Assembly (NCBI RefSeq): GCF_028877475.1
Contig: NZ_CP113527.1
Coordinates: 1,729,501-1,793,500 of the forward strand
Origin: Lysinibacillus irui
Lineage (GTDB): Bacteria; Bacillota; Bacilli; Bacillales_A; Planococcaceae
Direction: 5' to 3'
DNA length: 64,000 nt
In this document: positions 16,394 through 25,370 of the stretch, one piece after another
Layout: each line of letters starts with the position of its first letter
Numbering within the stretch: position 1 is the first letter of the stretch
Made by a program: the position numbers and the translations under genes
The notes under the pieces: model-generated
What the model saw: only the letters and a program-made list of their open reading frames with translations
What the model was told of the DNA's origin: nothing
Databases searched by the model: none

Positions 16394-17986
16394 ATGGGGG
16401 TAACGGTCAATGAATTATTACATTTGCCATCCTTTCGAGGGGCAGAGGTTTTAACGGGTCGAGATAATCTTCATCGTACTGTATCTTCTTTATCCGTGTT
16501 AGAAGTATCGAATGTTGATTTTTATTCCAGAATTATTAACCGTGTACAAGAGGAATGGTATGCAGAGGAGCTTGTTATTAGCTCATTTTATTCCATTCGA
16601 AATAGTGTGGAACAGCAATGTGAAACGATTCAGCATTTACATGATTTAGGCGAGCTAGGTCTTATTTTATATTATGTAGGGATTGTGTTGCCTGATATTC
16701 CAGAGGAGGTTCTGACACTAGCAGAATCACAGGGCTTTATTATCATCTGTATGCCAAGAAATGATTATTCCCTGCGCTATAATGAGGTTATTTATGAGGT
16801 TATGGAAGCCATTATTAGTCATCAAGGAGTCAATGATCATTTTGTCAAAGAGACGTTAGAAAAGGTATCCTTACTGCCAGAGCATTTAAGAAGTGTAGAA
16901 ATTACGTTAAAAATGCTTTCGGATCGTTTGAAAGCCAATATTCTGCTAACGAATAGTCATTTTGATATTGTGAACCAAGTGATGTGGCCACGAAATTCAA
17001 CATTAGATGTGGCGAAGGTCATTGCGGAATGTAGCCAATCGAATTTCCATCGAGAAGCAGGAACATTCGAGTTCCAACGAAGTACTGTCTCCTGTGTTGT
17101 TGAATATAAAAAAGTACACCAAAAAAATGGCGAGCCTCTTTATCTATTTCTGATAAAAGAAAATACAAAACTGCCAACTAAAACGATTGATAAAGTAAGT
17201 GAAGTGGTGCAAGTTGCGATTAATTTATGGGGGGATAAGCATGATGAGGTAAGTGAATATGCCTTAGTCAAAGCTATTATCAATGATGAAAGTGAGAAAA
17301 TGAGAAGATTAGCAAATCTCCTTCATATTGATGTTTCTGCCATTCAGATGATGTGGTTAGTGTACATGCATGATCTTGCCGATGAAAAAAGAATTCGAGA
17401 TGAATTAGATGAGCAACTGTCAACATATTACCAAACAAGAGTAATACAGTGCATGGATCAATGTGTTATTGTGCTGTTAGGGAATTGTCTTTATAAGCAC
17501 CATGAGTTTGACATTGCAGTCGAATATTGTGAAACCACCAATTTTGATGATCAAATTGCGGAAATCGTTTATGCACCTAAAATGAAAAATACAAAGTCTG
17601 TGCGCCAAATGTATCAATTGGTTAATCAGGTAGGGGCTAAGGCGCATACCATTTATCCCATGCGAACGTTGTTTACGGCAGCAGAGGTACGTTCGATGAA
17701 AAGGGCTATAGATGTTAGTAGGCAGGGAGAAGAAATCATTGAAGAACATCTGTCTGTCATAGAACCCATTTTGCGGGAGCGTGATTCCCTGCAAACATTG
17801 ATTACCTTTTTATTGGATGCGAATGCTAGTGTGGAGCGCTGTGCGGAGCTCCTTTATATTCATAAAAATACAGTGAAATATCGTATTAAAAAAATTAGTG
17901 AGCAGATTGGCACAGATGTGACAGTGTACTCAGAATTTTACGATGTGTATATGGCTTGTATGCTGTATCGCTTGATTAATGATTAG
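16394..17986 (+). CDS. PucR-family transcriptional regulator
   Basis: This cytoplasmic activator of about 530 residues has an N-terminal PucR sensory domain (MGVTVNELLHLPSFRGAEVL onward), a CdaR GGDEF-like middle and a C-terminal HTH_30 (about residues 475-525, CAELLYIHKNTVKYRIKKI). PucR proteins control purine or related nitrogen-compound catabolism. The ATG 16394 start fits the family N-terminus; an in-frame upstream ATG adds 16 non-conserved residues. It is followed by a strong terminator and then a permease/DUF917/hydantoinase operon, its likely target. Confidence 0.9.
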   Translation: MGVTVNELLHLPSFRGAEVLTGRDNLHRTVSSLSVLEVSNVDFYSRIINRVQEEWYAEELVISSFYSIRNSVEQQCETIQHLHDLGELGLILYYVGIVLPDIPEEVLTLAESQGFIIICMPRNDYSLRYNEVIYEVMEAIISHQGVNDHFVKETLEKVSLLPEHLRSVEITLKMLSDRLKANILLTNSHFDIVNQVMWPRNSTLDVAKVIAECSQSNFHREAGTFEFQRSTVSCVVEYKKVHQKNGEPLYLFLIKENTKLPTKTIDKVSEVVQVAINLWGDKHDEVSEYALVKAIINDESEKMRRLANLLHIDVSAIQMMWLVYMHDLADEKRIRDELDEQLSTYYQTRVIQCMDQCVIVLLGNCLYKHHEFDIAVEYCETTNFDDQIAEIVYAPKMKNTKSVRQMYQLVNQVGAKAHTIYPMRTLFTAAEVRSMKRAIDVSRQGEEIIEEHLSVIEPILRERDSLQTLITFLLDANASVERCAELLYIHKNTVKYRIKKISEQIGTDVTVYSEFYDVYMACMLYRLIND

Positions 17987-18036
17987 AATAATCTGAAATT
18001 TTGTCAATTTGAACAAAATTTCAGATTATTTTTTTC
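17987..18036 (+). terminator. Strong Rho-independent terminator after pucR-like gene
   Basis: An 18-bp perfect stem (17987-18004 with 18013-18030) around an 8-nt loop is followed by T5. It separates the regulator from the permease operon. Confidence 0.92.
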
Positions 18037-18118
18037 ATTTACGCAAAAGACGTGACGCCTACCTTTCTTTTATAATAAAAAACATTAATCCATCACCTAA
18101 GTAGAAGGAGGGAGTCAC

Positions 18119-19387
18119 ATGCAAAATAATAATAAAAGTCAGTCTTGGTATAGCTTGGGTATTATTTGGGCGGGCGCCATGATTTGTATTCCAAGTTTAT
18201 TAGTAGGTAACGCACTCATTACCAATATGAGTTTATCAAAGGCACTTGCGGTTGCTTTTGTAGGCTACGCAATTGTCGTGTTCATTATGGTTTTACAAGG
18301 AATGCAAAGCAGTGATTTAGGAAAACCAACTGTCCATGTTGCTGGGCAAGTGTTTGGTAAAAAAGGCTCCCGAACAATCTTGTCCATCATTTTAGCCATT
18401 GCCTGCTTAGGATGGTTTGGTATTCAGGCCAATGTTTGTGGGGTCGCCTTAGCCAATTTGTTAGCCATTTATCATGTGAATATACCGATTCCGCTTGCTT
18501 CATTCATAAGTGGAATGGTGATGGTTGTTTCAGCGCTTTATGGAATGAAAGTGTTGCGTATTTTAAGCTATATTGCAGTACCTTTACTCGTAATCATTTG
18601 TCTTTACGGTTTAGGTCAAACATTATCAGGCGATCAGCTTCAGCTCATACGCGATTATCAGCCACAAGGCAATATGAGCTTTATGGATGGTTTAGCCGTT
18701 ACCATTGGATCGTTTGCCTTAGGGGCCGTCATAGCGGGTGATTATTCACAATTTTCCGAAAAACGTTCAGATGTTGTCAAAGCAGCTACATTGGGGATTA
18801 TTCCAACAGGTGTGCTGATGATTGCAGTTGGGGCTATTTTAACCATTGCCTACCAAACAAGTGATATTACAGCTGTCTTTCTGCATATCGCTACACCGTT
18901 TATTGGTGGGGTTGGTTTAATTTTAGCGACATGGAAAACCAACTTGGTAAATGCGATTTCAGGCGGTATTGCTTTAATAAATGTATTCGATATTGCTAAA
19001 AACAAAGAACGATTAGCGATTGGTGTCGCGGGAACAATTGGTACGGTACTGGCCGTGGTAGGAATTTTAAATTATTTTACACCCATCATGTCCATCTTAT
19101 CAGCTATGATTCCACCTGTTGCAGGTGTGATGATTGCTTCTTATTGGGTCATTCATCGAGGGAAGATAGATAGCTGGCATGAGATTGAAGGTGTGAATCG
19201 ATTAGGGGTGTTTTCTTGGCTTGTTGGCGCAGTGATTGCCTGTATGCCAGTAGTCTTCTCCTTATTCCCTGAATTGCCACCATTACCAAACCAACCGATG
19301 ATCGGCATCCTTATTTCTTTCCTTATTTATTATATTGGCTATCGAGTATCCGTACAAAAAACTGTCATACTGGAGGAACATAGATGA
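18119..19387 (+). CDS. NCS1-family cytosine/purine-type permease (CodB-like)
   Basis: This 422-residue membrane protein has twelve hydrophobic segments and CodB-like features: WAGAMICIPSLLVGNALI in helix 1, GDYSQFSEK after helix 6, and the short length of the bacterial cytosine permease branch. NCS1 carriers import nucleobases, hydantoins or allantoin with Na+ or H+. RBS AGAAGGAGGGAG is excellent, and a TATAAT lies at about 18071. It overlaps the next gene by 4 nt (ATGA). The linked enzymes favour a hydantoin-like or modified-purine substrate. Confidence 0.87.
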   Translation: MQNNNKSQSWYSLGIIWAGAMICIPSLLVGNALITNMSLSKALAVAFVGYAIVVFIMVLQGMQSSDLGKPTVHVAGQVFGKKGSRTILSIILAIACLGWFGIQANVCGVALANLLAIYHVNIPIPLASFISGMVMVVSALYGMKVLRILSYIAVPLLVIICLYGLGQTLSGDQLQLIRDYQPQGNMSFMDGLAVTIGSFALGAVIAGDYSQFSEKRSDVVKAATLGIIPTGVLMIAVGAILTIAYQTSDITAVFLHIATPFIGGVGLILATWKTNLVNAISGGIALINVFDIAKNKERLAIGVAGTIGTVLAVVGILNYFTPIMSILSAMIPPVAGVMIASYWVIHRGKIDSWHEIEGVNRLGVFSWLVGAVIACMPVVFSLFPELPPLPNQPMIGILISFLIYYIGYRVSVQKTVILEEHR

Positions 19388-20487
19388 GATATTTAGATCA
19401 AGCAGCAATTGAACATATTGCCATTGGGGCAGCATTTCTAGGAACAGGTGGAGGAGGAGATCCTTATATTGGGAAGCTAATGGCCCTTTCTGCCATCGAA
19501 AAAAATGGGCCTGTAAAATTGTATTCAGTGGATGAAATTGCAGACGATGACTTTTTCATTCCAGCAGCTATGATGGGTGCACCATCTGTGTTAGTAGAGA
19601 AATTTCCACGTGGTGATGAATTTGTAAAAGTTTTCCAAAAGCTTGCGCAGTATTTGGGTAAAGAAAAAATTGCTGGAACATACCCGATGGAAGCGGGTGG
19701 GGTCAACTCGATGATTCCGATTGTAGTTGCTGCACAGCTAGGGTTACCGTTAATTGATTGTGATGGAATGGGTCGTGCATTTCCTGAGTTACAAATGGTG
19801 ACATTTAACCTTGATGGAATTTCGGCAACACCTATGGCCATTACAGATGAAAAAGGGAATATTGGTATTTTTGAAACGATTGATAATAAATGGACAGAGC
19901 GTATCGCACGGTCGGCAACTGTCGAAATGGGAGCTAGCTCATTAGTAAGCTTGTATCCAACAACGGGTGCGCAAATCAAGCAAAGCGGTGTGCATCATAT
20001 CGTGACACTTTCAGAAAAAATCGGTGAAATTATTGCCTCGAAAAATCAAGAGGTAAACGATAAGCTACAACATCTTTTAGAGCTTGTGAAGGGCTTTGAG
20101 CTATTCCAAGGGAAAATTGTAGATGTTATTCGTGAAACAAAGGGTGGCTTTAACCTAGGTAAAATGAATCTTGAAGGCATTGCTCATTATAAAAATGATC
20201 AAATGAAAGTTCATTTCCAAAATGAAAATCTATTAGCAGAGAAGAATGATAAAGTGGTAGCGATGACGCCAGATCTTATCTGTCTGGTTGATTATGAAAC
20301 ATTGCTGCCTGTGACAACAGAAAGTCTAAAATACGGCAAACGAGTGCGCGTAATTGGCCTACCAGCTCATGAAAAGTGGCGTACCGCTAAAGGGATTGAA
20401 ACGGCTGGACCAAAATACTTTGGCTATGATTACGATTACGTGCCAATTGAAGAAATGGTGAAAAAGGAGGTTGCAGAACATGTATAA
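19384..20487 (+). CDS. DUF917 / S-methyl-thiohydantoin desulfurase-domain protein
   Basis: This 367-residue protein starts with the DUF917 signature AIEHIAIGAAFLGTGGGGDP, and the second conserved block MEAGGVNSMIPIVVAAQLGLPLIDCDGMGRAFPELQM is clear. The family is now named after an S-methyl-thiohydantoin desulfurase activity, and it regularly lies beside hydantoinase/oxoprolinase genes. It is translationally coupled to the permease upstream (4-nt overlap) and overlaps the hydantoinase gene by 8 nt. The true substrate here is not known. Confidence 0.88.
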   Translation: MRYLDQAAIEHIAIGAAFLGTGGGGDPYIGKLMALSAIEKNGPVKLYSVDEIADDDFFIPAAMMGAPSVLVEKFPRGDEFVKVFQKLAQYLGKEKIAGTYPMEAGGVNSMIPIVVAAQLGLPLIDCDGMGRAFPELQMVTFNLDGISATPMAITDEKGNIGIFETIDNKWTERIARSATVEMGASSLVSLYPTTGAQIKQSGVHHIVTLSEKIGEIIASKNQEVNDKLQHLLELVKGFELFQGKIVDVIRETKGGFNLGKMNLEGIAHYKNDQMKVHFQNENLLAEKNDKVVAMTPDLICLVDYETLLPVTTESLKYGKRVRVIGLPAHEKWRTAKGIETAGPKYFGYDYDYVPIEEMVKKEVAEHV

Positions 20488-22030
20488 AATTGGAATTGAT
20501 GTAGGTGGAACAAACACAGATGCGATCCTTTTAGACCATAATAGTCAGCTAATTTATAGTGTGAAATCACCAACAAGTTTAGATATTAAAACGGGTATTG
20601 AAAAGTCCTTGCAACAATTACTACAAGGTGCCAACATTGATAAAACAAAAATTACCCATGCGATGTTAGGGACAACGCAATGTACAAATGCCATTGTGGA
20701 ACGTAAAAAGCTCGCGAAGGTCGGCGTCATTCGATTAGGCTATCCAGCAACAGCCTCAGTGTTACCTTACACAGCTTGGCCAACAGATATGATTGATAAA
20801 TTATCAGGTAATTATGCGATTGCTCATGGTGGCTATGAATACGATGGCCAATTACTAAGTGCACTTGATCAGGAAGAAATTCAGAAGCTATTAAAAGAAT
20901 GGCAGGATGAAGTAGAATCGATTGCGATTGTAGGTGTCTTTTCTTCAATTAAAAATGACCAAGAATTACAGGTTCGTCAATGGATTCAAGAAGCCTATGG
21001 AGAGGATTTCCCCATTTCCTGCTCATCCCTAATTGGTTCGGTTGGATTAATTGAACGTGAAAATGCAACGATTCTCAATGCTGCTTTATGTAAGGTCATC
21101 GAAACGACAACCCAGGGCTTTATTCAGGCACTTCAAGCGGAAGGTATTTTTAACGTGGATGTTTACTTATGTCAGAATGATGGGACGTTAATGTCGATAG
21201 ATTACGCGAAGCAATTCCCAATCCTGACGATTGCTTGTGGGCCAACAAACAGTATTCGAGGCGCTTCGTATCTATCCCAAATTCAAAATACAATGGTGTT
21301 GGACGTGGGTGGAACAACTTCCGATATAGGTGTGTTACAGGATGGATTCCCGCGTGAATCGTCCGTTGCCGTGGAAGTAGGGGACATCCGTACGAACTTT
21401 AGAATGCCAGATATTATTTCGGTCGGACTCGGTGGTGGTAGTATTGTTCGGGTGGAGGACGACAAAATTACTGTAGGACCAGATAGTGTAGGCTATAAAA
21501 TTAGTGAAGAAGCACTCGTATTTGGAGGCTCCACTTTGACAACAACCGATATTGCTGTACGTCTTGGTTTAGCCAATGTAGGCGATCGTAATTTAGTGGC
21601 TCATATTGATGAGGCATTTGCTAAAGCTGTTCAAGAAGAAATTTCTTTGTTATTGGAGCAAGCCATTGATAAAATGAAAACCTCATCTGAGGATGTATCA
21701 CTAGTCTTAGTCGGTGGTGGCAGTATCATTGTACCTGACAGCATTCGCGGTGTTTCCAAAATTGTAAAAAATGAAAATGGTGGTGTTGCGAATGCCATTG
21801 GTGCCTCCATCGCACAAATTAGTGGCCAATATGAGCAAATTTATATTTATTCCAAAGAGCCTCGTGAGGAATCACTGAGGGACGCCGAAAATAAAGCAGT
21901 AAAACAAGCCATGTTAGCAGGGGCCCTTGCAGATACGATTGAGCTAGTAGAAGTGGAAGAAACGCCACTAGCCTACCATCCAGAAAATGCAACAAGATTA
22001 AAAGTAAAAGTAGTAGGGAAAATGGTATAA
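20480..22030 (+). CDS. Hydantoinase/oxoprolinase family protein (HyuA-like, single-subunit)
   Basis: This 516-residue ATP-dependent hydrolase of the ASKHA fold has the phosphate-1 motif GIDVGGTNTDAILLD at the N-terminus, GTTQCTNAIVERK next, and the second phosphate loop LDVGGTTSDIGVL (about residue 275). Such enzymes open hydantoin or 5-oxoproline rings with ATP. ATG 20480 is chosen because GGAGG ends 10 nt upstream; a TTG nine bases earlier is too close to that site. No HyuB-type partner follows, so it is either a short single-subunit enzyme or works with the DUF917 protein. Confidence 0.9.
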   Translation: MYKIGIDVGGTNTDAILLDHNSQLIYSVKSPTSLDIKTGIEKSLQQLLQGANIDKTKITHAMLGTTQCTNAIVERKKLAKVGVIRLGYPATASVLPYTAWPTDMIDKLSGNYAIAHGGYEYDGQLLSALDQEEIQKLLKEWQDEVESIAIVGVFSSIKNDQELQVRQWIQEAYGEDFPISCSSLIGSVGLIERENATILNAALCKVIETTTQGFIQALQAEGIFNVDVYLCQNDGTLMSIDYAKQFPILTIACGPTNSIRGASYLSQIQNTMVLDVGGTTSDIGVLQDGFPRESSVAVEVGDIRTNFRMPDIISVGLGGGSIVRVEDDKITVGPDSVGYKISEEALVFGGSTLTTTDIAVRLGLANVGDRNLVAHIDEAFAKAVQEEISLLLEQAIDKMKTSSEDVSLVLVGGGSIIVPDSIRGVSKIVKNENGGVANAIGASIAQISGQYEQIYIYSKEPREESLRDAENKAVKQAMLAGALADTIELVEVEETPLAYHPENATRLKVKVVGKMV

Positions 22031-22035
22031 CGTTA

Positions 22036-22071
22036 AAAGGAAGAGTCTTAGGTAAATAAGGCTCTTCCTTT
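22036..22071. terminator. Bidirectional terminator between convergent operons
   Basis: AAAGGAAGAG-T-CTTA and TAAG-G-CTCTTCCTTT form a long stem. T-runs occur on both sides, so it ends the hydantoinase operon and the minus-strand HAD operon. Confidence 0.82.
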
Positions 22072-22135
22072 CATCGTGTTGAAATAAAATATCCTCTGAA
22101 ATGGACTATCCTCTTGCCTTACCTATTGTTATTTT

Positions 22136-22804
22136 TTATCTCATCAGTAATTGGTCCAACGATTGAATCTCAGCATATGGTTTGATGTCCGTTTCATTTG
22201 TGAATTGATGGGGATTGAACCAAATACCCTTGATGTTAGCCCGTTGACAACCTCCAATATCCTTTTCTATATCATCTCCAACGAATAATGTAACTTCAGG
22301 CTGAACATGAAGCTGATGTAAGGCGTAGTCAAATATTCGTTTGTCTGGCTTGCTGTAACCCACTTCTTCAGAAATGATGATGTCATCAAAGCAACTATTT
22401 AACTGTGTATTTATGATTTTAGCTTTTTGTCTTTGAACTGTGCCATTTGTGATAATACCAACTTTTACATGCATTTTAATTGTTTGAATGATTTTCAACG
22501 TTTGTGGGTTGATCGAAAAACAATGAGGAAAATGATCATTCCAAAAATCTTGCATGTCATGGTGGGGCAGTCGAAAGCTTGGTGGAAATTCATCAAAAAA
22601 CGATTGTAAAACAGTTGTTTTATCAGAAATGCCATAGTCTTTTTTATCGTATGCTTTAAATTTTTCTAACATGTCGTTTTTTACAGAATGCTGAAGATCC
22701 TGATAAAATCTATCTAAAATCAAGAAAAATAGATGATCGACGGCCTGATCTCGATTCAGTAAGGTATCATCTAAATCAAATAGCATCGCTTGAAAGCCTC
22801 TCAA
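22136..22804 (-). CDS. HAD-superfamily hydrolase (YjjG-like)
   Basis: This phosphatase of about 222 residues has all four HAD motifs: FDLDDTLLNRD (motif I nucleophile and acid Asp), GIITNGT (motif II), YSKPDKRIF (motif III Lys) and FVGDDIEKDIGG (motif IV). The cap is helical (C1), as in pyrimidine-nucleotide or glycolate-phosphate phosphatases. The start is TTG 22804 with AAGGGTG upstream; an ATG six codons inside is the alternative. It follows the P-loop gene by 24 nt and likely shares its transcript. Substrate unknown. Confidence 0.88.
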   Translation of the reverse strand: MRGFQAMLFDLDDTLLNRDQAVDHLFFLILDRFYQDLQHSVKNDMLEKFKAYDKKDYGISDKTTVLQSFFDEFPPSFRLPHHDMQDFWNDHFPHCFSINPQTLKIIQTIKMHVKVGIITNGTVQRQKAKIINTQLNSCFDDIIISEEVGYSKPDKRIFDYALHQLHVQPEVTLFVGDDIEKDIGGCQRANIKGIWFNPHQFTNETDIKPYAEIQSLDQLLMR

Positions 22805-22828
22805 CTGTTTTCACACCCTTAAACTTTA

Positions 22829-23389
22829 CTAGAAATGAAACGTTTGTTTGATGATTTTGGCTACTTCTTGTGCATCCAACTTTGTATTGTTTATTTTAAT
22901 ATAGTTCGAATACTGAATTTCACCATCTAATGAATTCAACCTGTATGAATCCATTGAATTTTTTAAGTCAGCTTCAGACCATTCAATATCTCTTTTAGAT
23001 GGCTTATGCTTCAGTCGATTATCGCTTTTATTTCGTTCAAGTCGTTCTTCAAGATCAGCCTCAAGCTCCACATAGTAGACAGTACCACCTCGGGATTCAA
23101 ACAACTGGGAAACTTGATTTACATAATCCCAGTCATCTTGTAGATTAAATGCCCAAACATACGTAAAAATCATGCCATACATATCGCTTTTTGAGGCTTC
23201 TTCAAATATCTCCTGACGAAACAAATGGACTAATCTTTTTCCTTCTTTCGTGCTGTAATCAAAAAAATGACCAACTAAATCAATCGTCATATGATTATGA
23301 AAAAGCTTCAAATCAGTAATTTTTGCCAATTCCTGCCCAACAGTCATCTTTCCCACTGCTTGGGGTCCAAAGATAAGAATAAGTTTCAT
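22829..23389 (-). CDS. P-loop kinase-like / AAA-type ATPase
   Basis: This 186-residue protein begins MKLILIFGPQAVGKMTVGQE, with a Walker A of the shikimate/adenylate kinase type, followed by LKLFHNHMTIDLV. A lid-like arginine and lysine-rich segment (EERLERNKSDNRLKHKPSKRD) follows in the second half. It probably phosphorylates a small molecule, but none is indicated. The second of two adjacent ATGs (23389) gives the best spacing to GGAGG. Upstream in-frame extensions have no family resemblance. Confidence 0.85.
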   Translation of the reverse strand: MKLILIFGPQAVGKMTVGQELAKITDLKLFHNHMTIDLVGHFFDYSTKEGKRLVHLFRQEIFEEASKSDMYGMIFTYVWAFNLQDDWDYVNQVSQLFESRGGTVYYVELEADLEERLERNKSDNRLKHKPSKRDIEWSEADLKNSMDSYRLNSLDGEIQYSNYIKINNTKLDAQEVAKIIKQTFHF

Positions 23390-23613
23390 CATTACCTCCA
23401 GTAAACGGTTTTCATAAGTTATTTTTTTACGTATGTTTATATTAACATAAATATCCAATCTTTGGATTGAGAATAAATAGATAAATGACGTTGAAAGAGT
23501 ATATGTCTCTAGGGAATCAATAGAAGGTAGCATCCTGCTAAACTATATGTTGTATATTAAACTCATAGCTAGTGAACGAAAACAGGTCATTAAATAATGA
23601 AAGGAGGGGTGGA

Positions 23614-23838
23614 ATGCTAGTACTGTGGAGTGCATCCTTGGTGATCGCGATTTTTGCCTTTGTTTTAGCAGTAGTTATGCTTTCATGGATGTATATGATG
23701 GTTAGTACCATTACGTCCATACCCGCTACAAGTTATTTTATCGGAGCAACTAATGCTTGGAAGTATACTGGTTTAACCCCTCTTATCTTATTCATGTTGA
23801 CAGTCGTTTTTTGGTTTTTAGAAAAACGGCAAGAATAG
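23614..23838 (+). CDS. Small membrane protein, unknown
   Basis: This 74-residue protein has a very strong RBS (AAAGGAGGGGTGG) just before ATG 23614. Two hydrophobic helices are visible (about residues 2-28 and 45-65), with a short polar loop SIPATSYFIGATNAW between them and a charged end EKRQE. I do not recognise a family. It is alone on the plus strand, followed by a terminator. Confidence 0.7.
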   Translation: MLVLWSASLVIAIFAFVLAVVMLSWMYMMVSTITSIPATSYFIGATNAWKYTGLTPLILFMLTVVFWFLEKRQE

Positions 23839-23860
23839 GAGAAGTGCTTTTTTCGAGGAG

Positions 23861-23889
23861 CCCCAACAGTTAGACATGTTGGGGTTTAT
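23861..23889 (+). terminator. Terminator after the small membrane protein gene
   Basis: CCCCAACA and TGTTGGGG form an 8-bp stem around an 8-nt loop, followed by TTTATT. Confidence 0.75.
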
Positions 23890-24160
23890 TAAGTCCAATG
23901 ATTAAAATTCCTTTATTCTATCTCTACATCAAAAATAAAAGATTGTTTTCCTTGCTTCACGTTGCTTTGACCTCATACAGATAATAATCCTCTTTCGTTG
24001 GCATGGATCATCTTCCATTTCTACAATTTCATTTGAATCGTCCTCATTTCATTTAATAACAGCAATAGAGACAGTGGATTTTGGTTAAGGTCAAATTTTA
24101 AAATTTTCTCTTTTTCTACTTCTAACGTTGCAAATTAATCTAATTTTCCTTTTTCTTGTA
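23890..24160 (-). other. Gene-free stretch, possibly a decayed minus-strand gene
   Basis: No intact gene is present. On the minus strand, peptide-like pieces such as EKEKILKFDLNQNPLSLLLL and NEIVEMEDDPCQRKR can be read in neighbouring frames, broken by stops and frameshifts. This is what an old pseudogene would look like, but chance cannot be excluded. No RNA structure was recognised. Confidence 0.3.
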
Positions 24161-24168
24161 GTTGGCAC

Positions 24169-24217
24169 TTGCGAAGAAAAATGTCATAGTGTAATATCTA
24201 ACTAGTACACTATGACA
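24169..24217 (+). promoter_or_regulatory. Promoter and YtrA/GntR-type operator of the ABC operon
   Basis: TTGCGA (24169-24174), a 17-nt spacer and TAATAT (24192-24197) form the promoter. Overlapping the -10 box and start site, TGTCATAGTGTA (24182-24193) and TACACTATGACA (24206-24217) are perfect 12-nt inverted arms separated by 12 nt. The AGTGTA/TACACT core is the half-site described for YtrA-type GntR repressors, and such a regulator is encoded as the second gene. Confidence 0.87.
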
Positions 24218-24230
24218 CGAGGTGTTGAGG

Positions 24231-25007
24231 TTGAAGAGTTTTGCAGGACTTTTGAAAAAAGAATGGGTACTTTATCGATCATGGTTTCTAGTGGCAGTTT
24301 TTACTGGCATCATGCTCACTTGGATTGTTCCCTATGTATTACATCAATTCGTTGATATTTTTGCCCATGCGCATCAGCTCGCATTTGCTTTTACGCTTAT
24401 CGTACTATTCGTTGGTGGATTTTATTCTATATGGCAATTTTTAGCGAGTGTACGGTTGGATATTAAAGCTAGGGAGAGCTGGCTTCATTCCACTAGTTCC
24501 ATCACGAAGTTAATCGGGGCAAAGATGGTCTGTTCGCTTATAGGCTATTCATTGTTTAATACGATCTTTGTGAGTATCGCCATCTTTAATATAAAAGAAG
24601 AGCTTATTGCAAATATTGGACAAATTTTGTTTGTATTAGTATTAATTGTTATTATATTTACTTTATTCCAATTAATGCTATTTATTCTTCTCTTATTCTT
24701 CTTAGCTTTTTATTTGCAAATGAAGCATGTGATTGGCCGTTTTTCCATCGTGTTGACCATGCTTGCGTTTTATTTAACATCCACTGCCTGGGTTCATATA
24801 ACGGAAAGCTCATTGTACCAAACGATTTTCCAGCATGGAGCTATTCCTTTACGTAAGATAGAACCTTTTTTACCACAATTAAAAGTTTCGACAATGGAAT
24901 GGAAGCTCGGTTCATTGTATGCCGTAGAAGAAATAGCCTTTACCTTGTTGATGGTAGTGCTCTTTATAGTGGCATCCAGATGGCTTGAAAAGGTGGTTTT
25001 ACGATGA
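24231..25007 (+). CDS. ABC transporter membrane subunit of a YtrA-type operon
   Basis: This protein of about 258 residues has six hydrophobic segments and an N-terminal amphipathic GLLKKEWVLYRSW typical of ABC-2-type permeases. It is the first gene after the operator. TTG 24231 is favoured because GAGGTG ends six bases upstream; a GTG at 24222 has no site. The next gene starts within its stop codon (ATGA overlap). The likely job is export of, or defence against, a cell-envelope compound, as for ytr-like operons; this is inference. Confidence 0.78.
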   Translation: MKSFAGLLKKEWVLYRSWFLVAVFTGIMLTWIVPYVLHQFVDIFAHAHQLAFAFTLIVLFVGGFYSIWQFLASVRLDIKARESWLHSTSSITKLIGAKMVCSLIGYSLFNTIFVSIAIFNIKEELIANIGQILFVLVLIVIIFTLFQLMLFILLLFFLAFYLQMKHVIGRFSIVLTMLAFYLTSTAWVHITESSLYQTIFQHGAIPLRKIEPFLPQLKVSTMEWKLGSLYAVEEIAFTLLMVVLFIVASRWLEKVVLR

Positions 25008-25360
25008 CGATAGATTTTTCGCGTGATAAACCTATTTATAGCCAGCTTGTCGATCGAATTTGTGGAGATATTTTAAAAGGGAAGCTAGAGCTTGGGGATC
25101 GGCTTCCTTCTGTTCGAGAATACGCGGTTGAAGCAGGGGTCAATGTCAATACGGTGCAACGTGTTTATAAGGAGTTAGAGGCAATGAATATTACGGAAAC
25201 CAAACGAGGACAGGGTACATTTATTACCACGAATGAGAAACGTATTGAGTTGTTACGGGAAGATATGAAGAATCAGTTAGCTGAACATTTTTTACTGTCG
25301 ATAGAAGCATTAGGATTTTCTAAGGAAGAAATGCTCATTGTTTTGAAAAATAAAGGGTGA
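25004..25360 (+). CDS. GntR-family repressor, YtrA subfamily
   Basis: This short 118-residue regulator has an N-terminal winged helix (PIYSQLVDRICGDILKG... then NVNTVQRVYKELEAM and the wing TKRGQGTFI) and only a small two-helix C-terminus. That size and layout define the YtrA subfamily, which has no ligand-binding effector domain. It is translationally coupled to the membrane subunit and is the obvious ligand for the 12-12-12 operator upstream of the operon, making an autoregulated unit. Confidence 0.93.
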   Translation: MTIDFSRDKPIYSQLVDRICGDILKGKLELGDRLPSVREYAVEAGVNVNTVQRVYKELEAMNITETKRGQGTFITTNEKRIELLREDMKNQLAEHFLLSIEALGFSKEEMLIVLKNKG

Positions 25361-25370
25361 GGTGAAGGGT

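Noticed and set aside
23839-24221. A riboswitch or T-box in the gap before the ABC operon
   Set aside because: Only a simple terminator and a DNA operator dyad were found; no conserved RNA motif was recognised.
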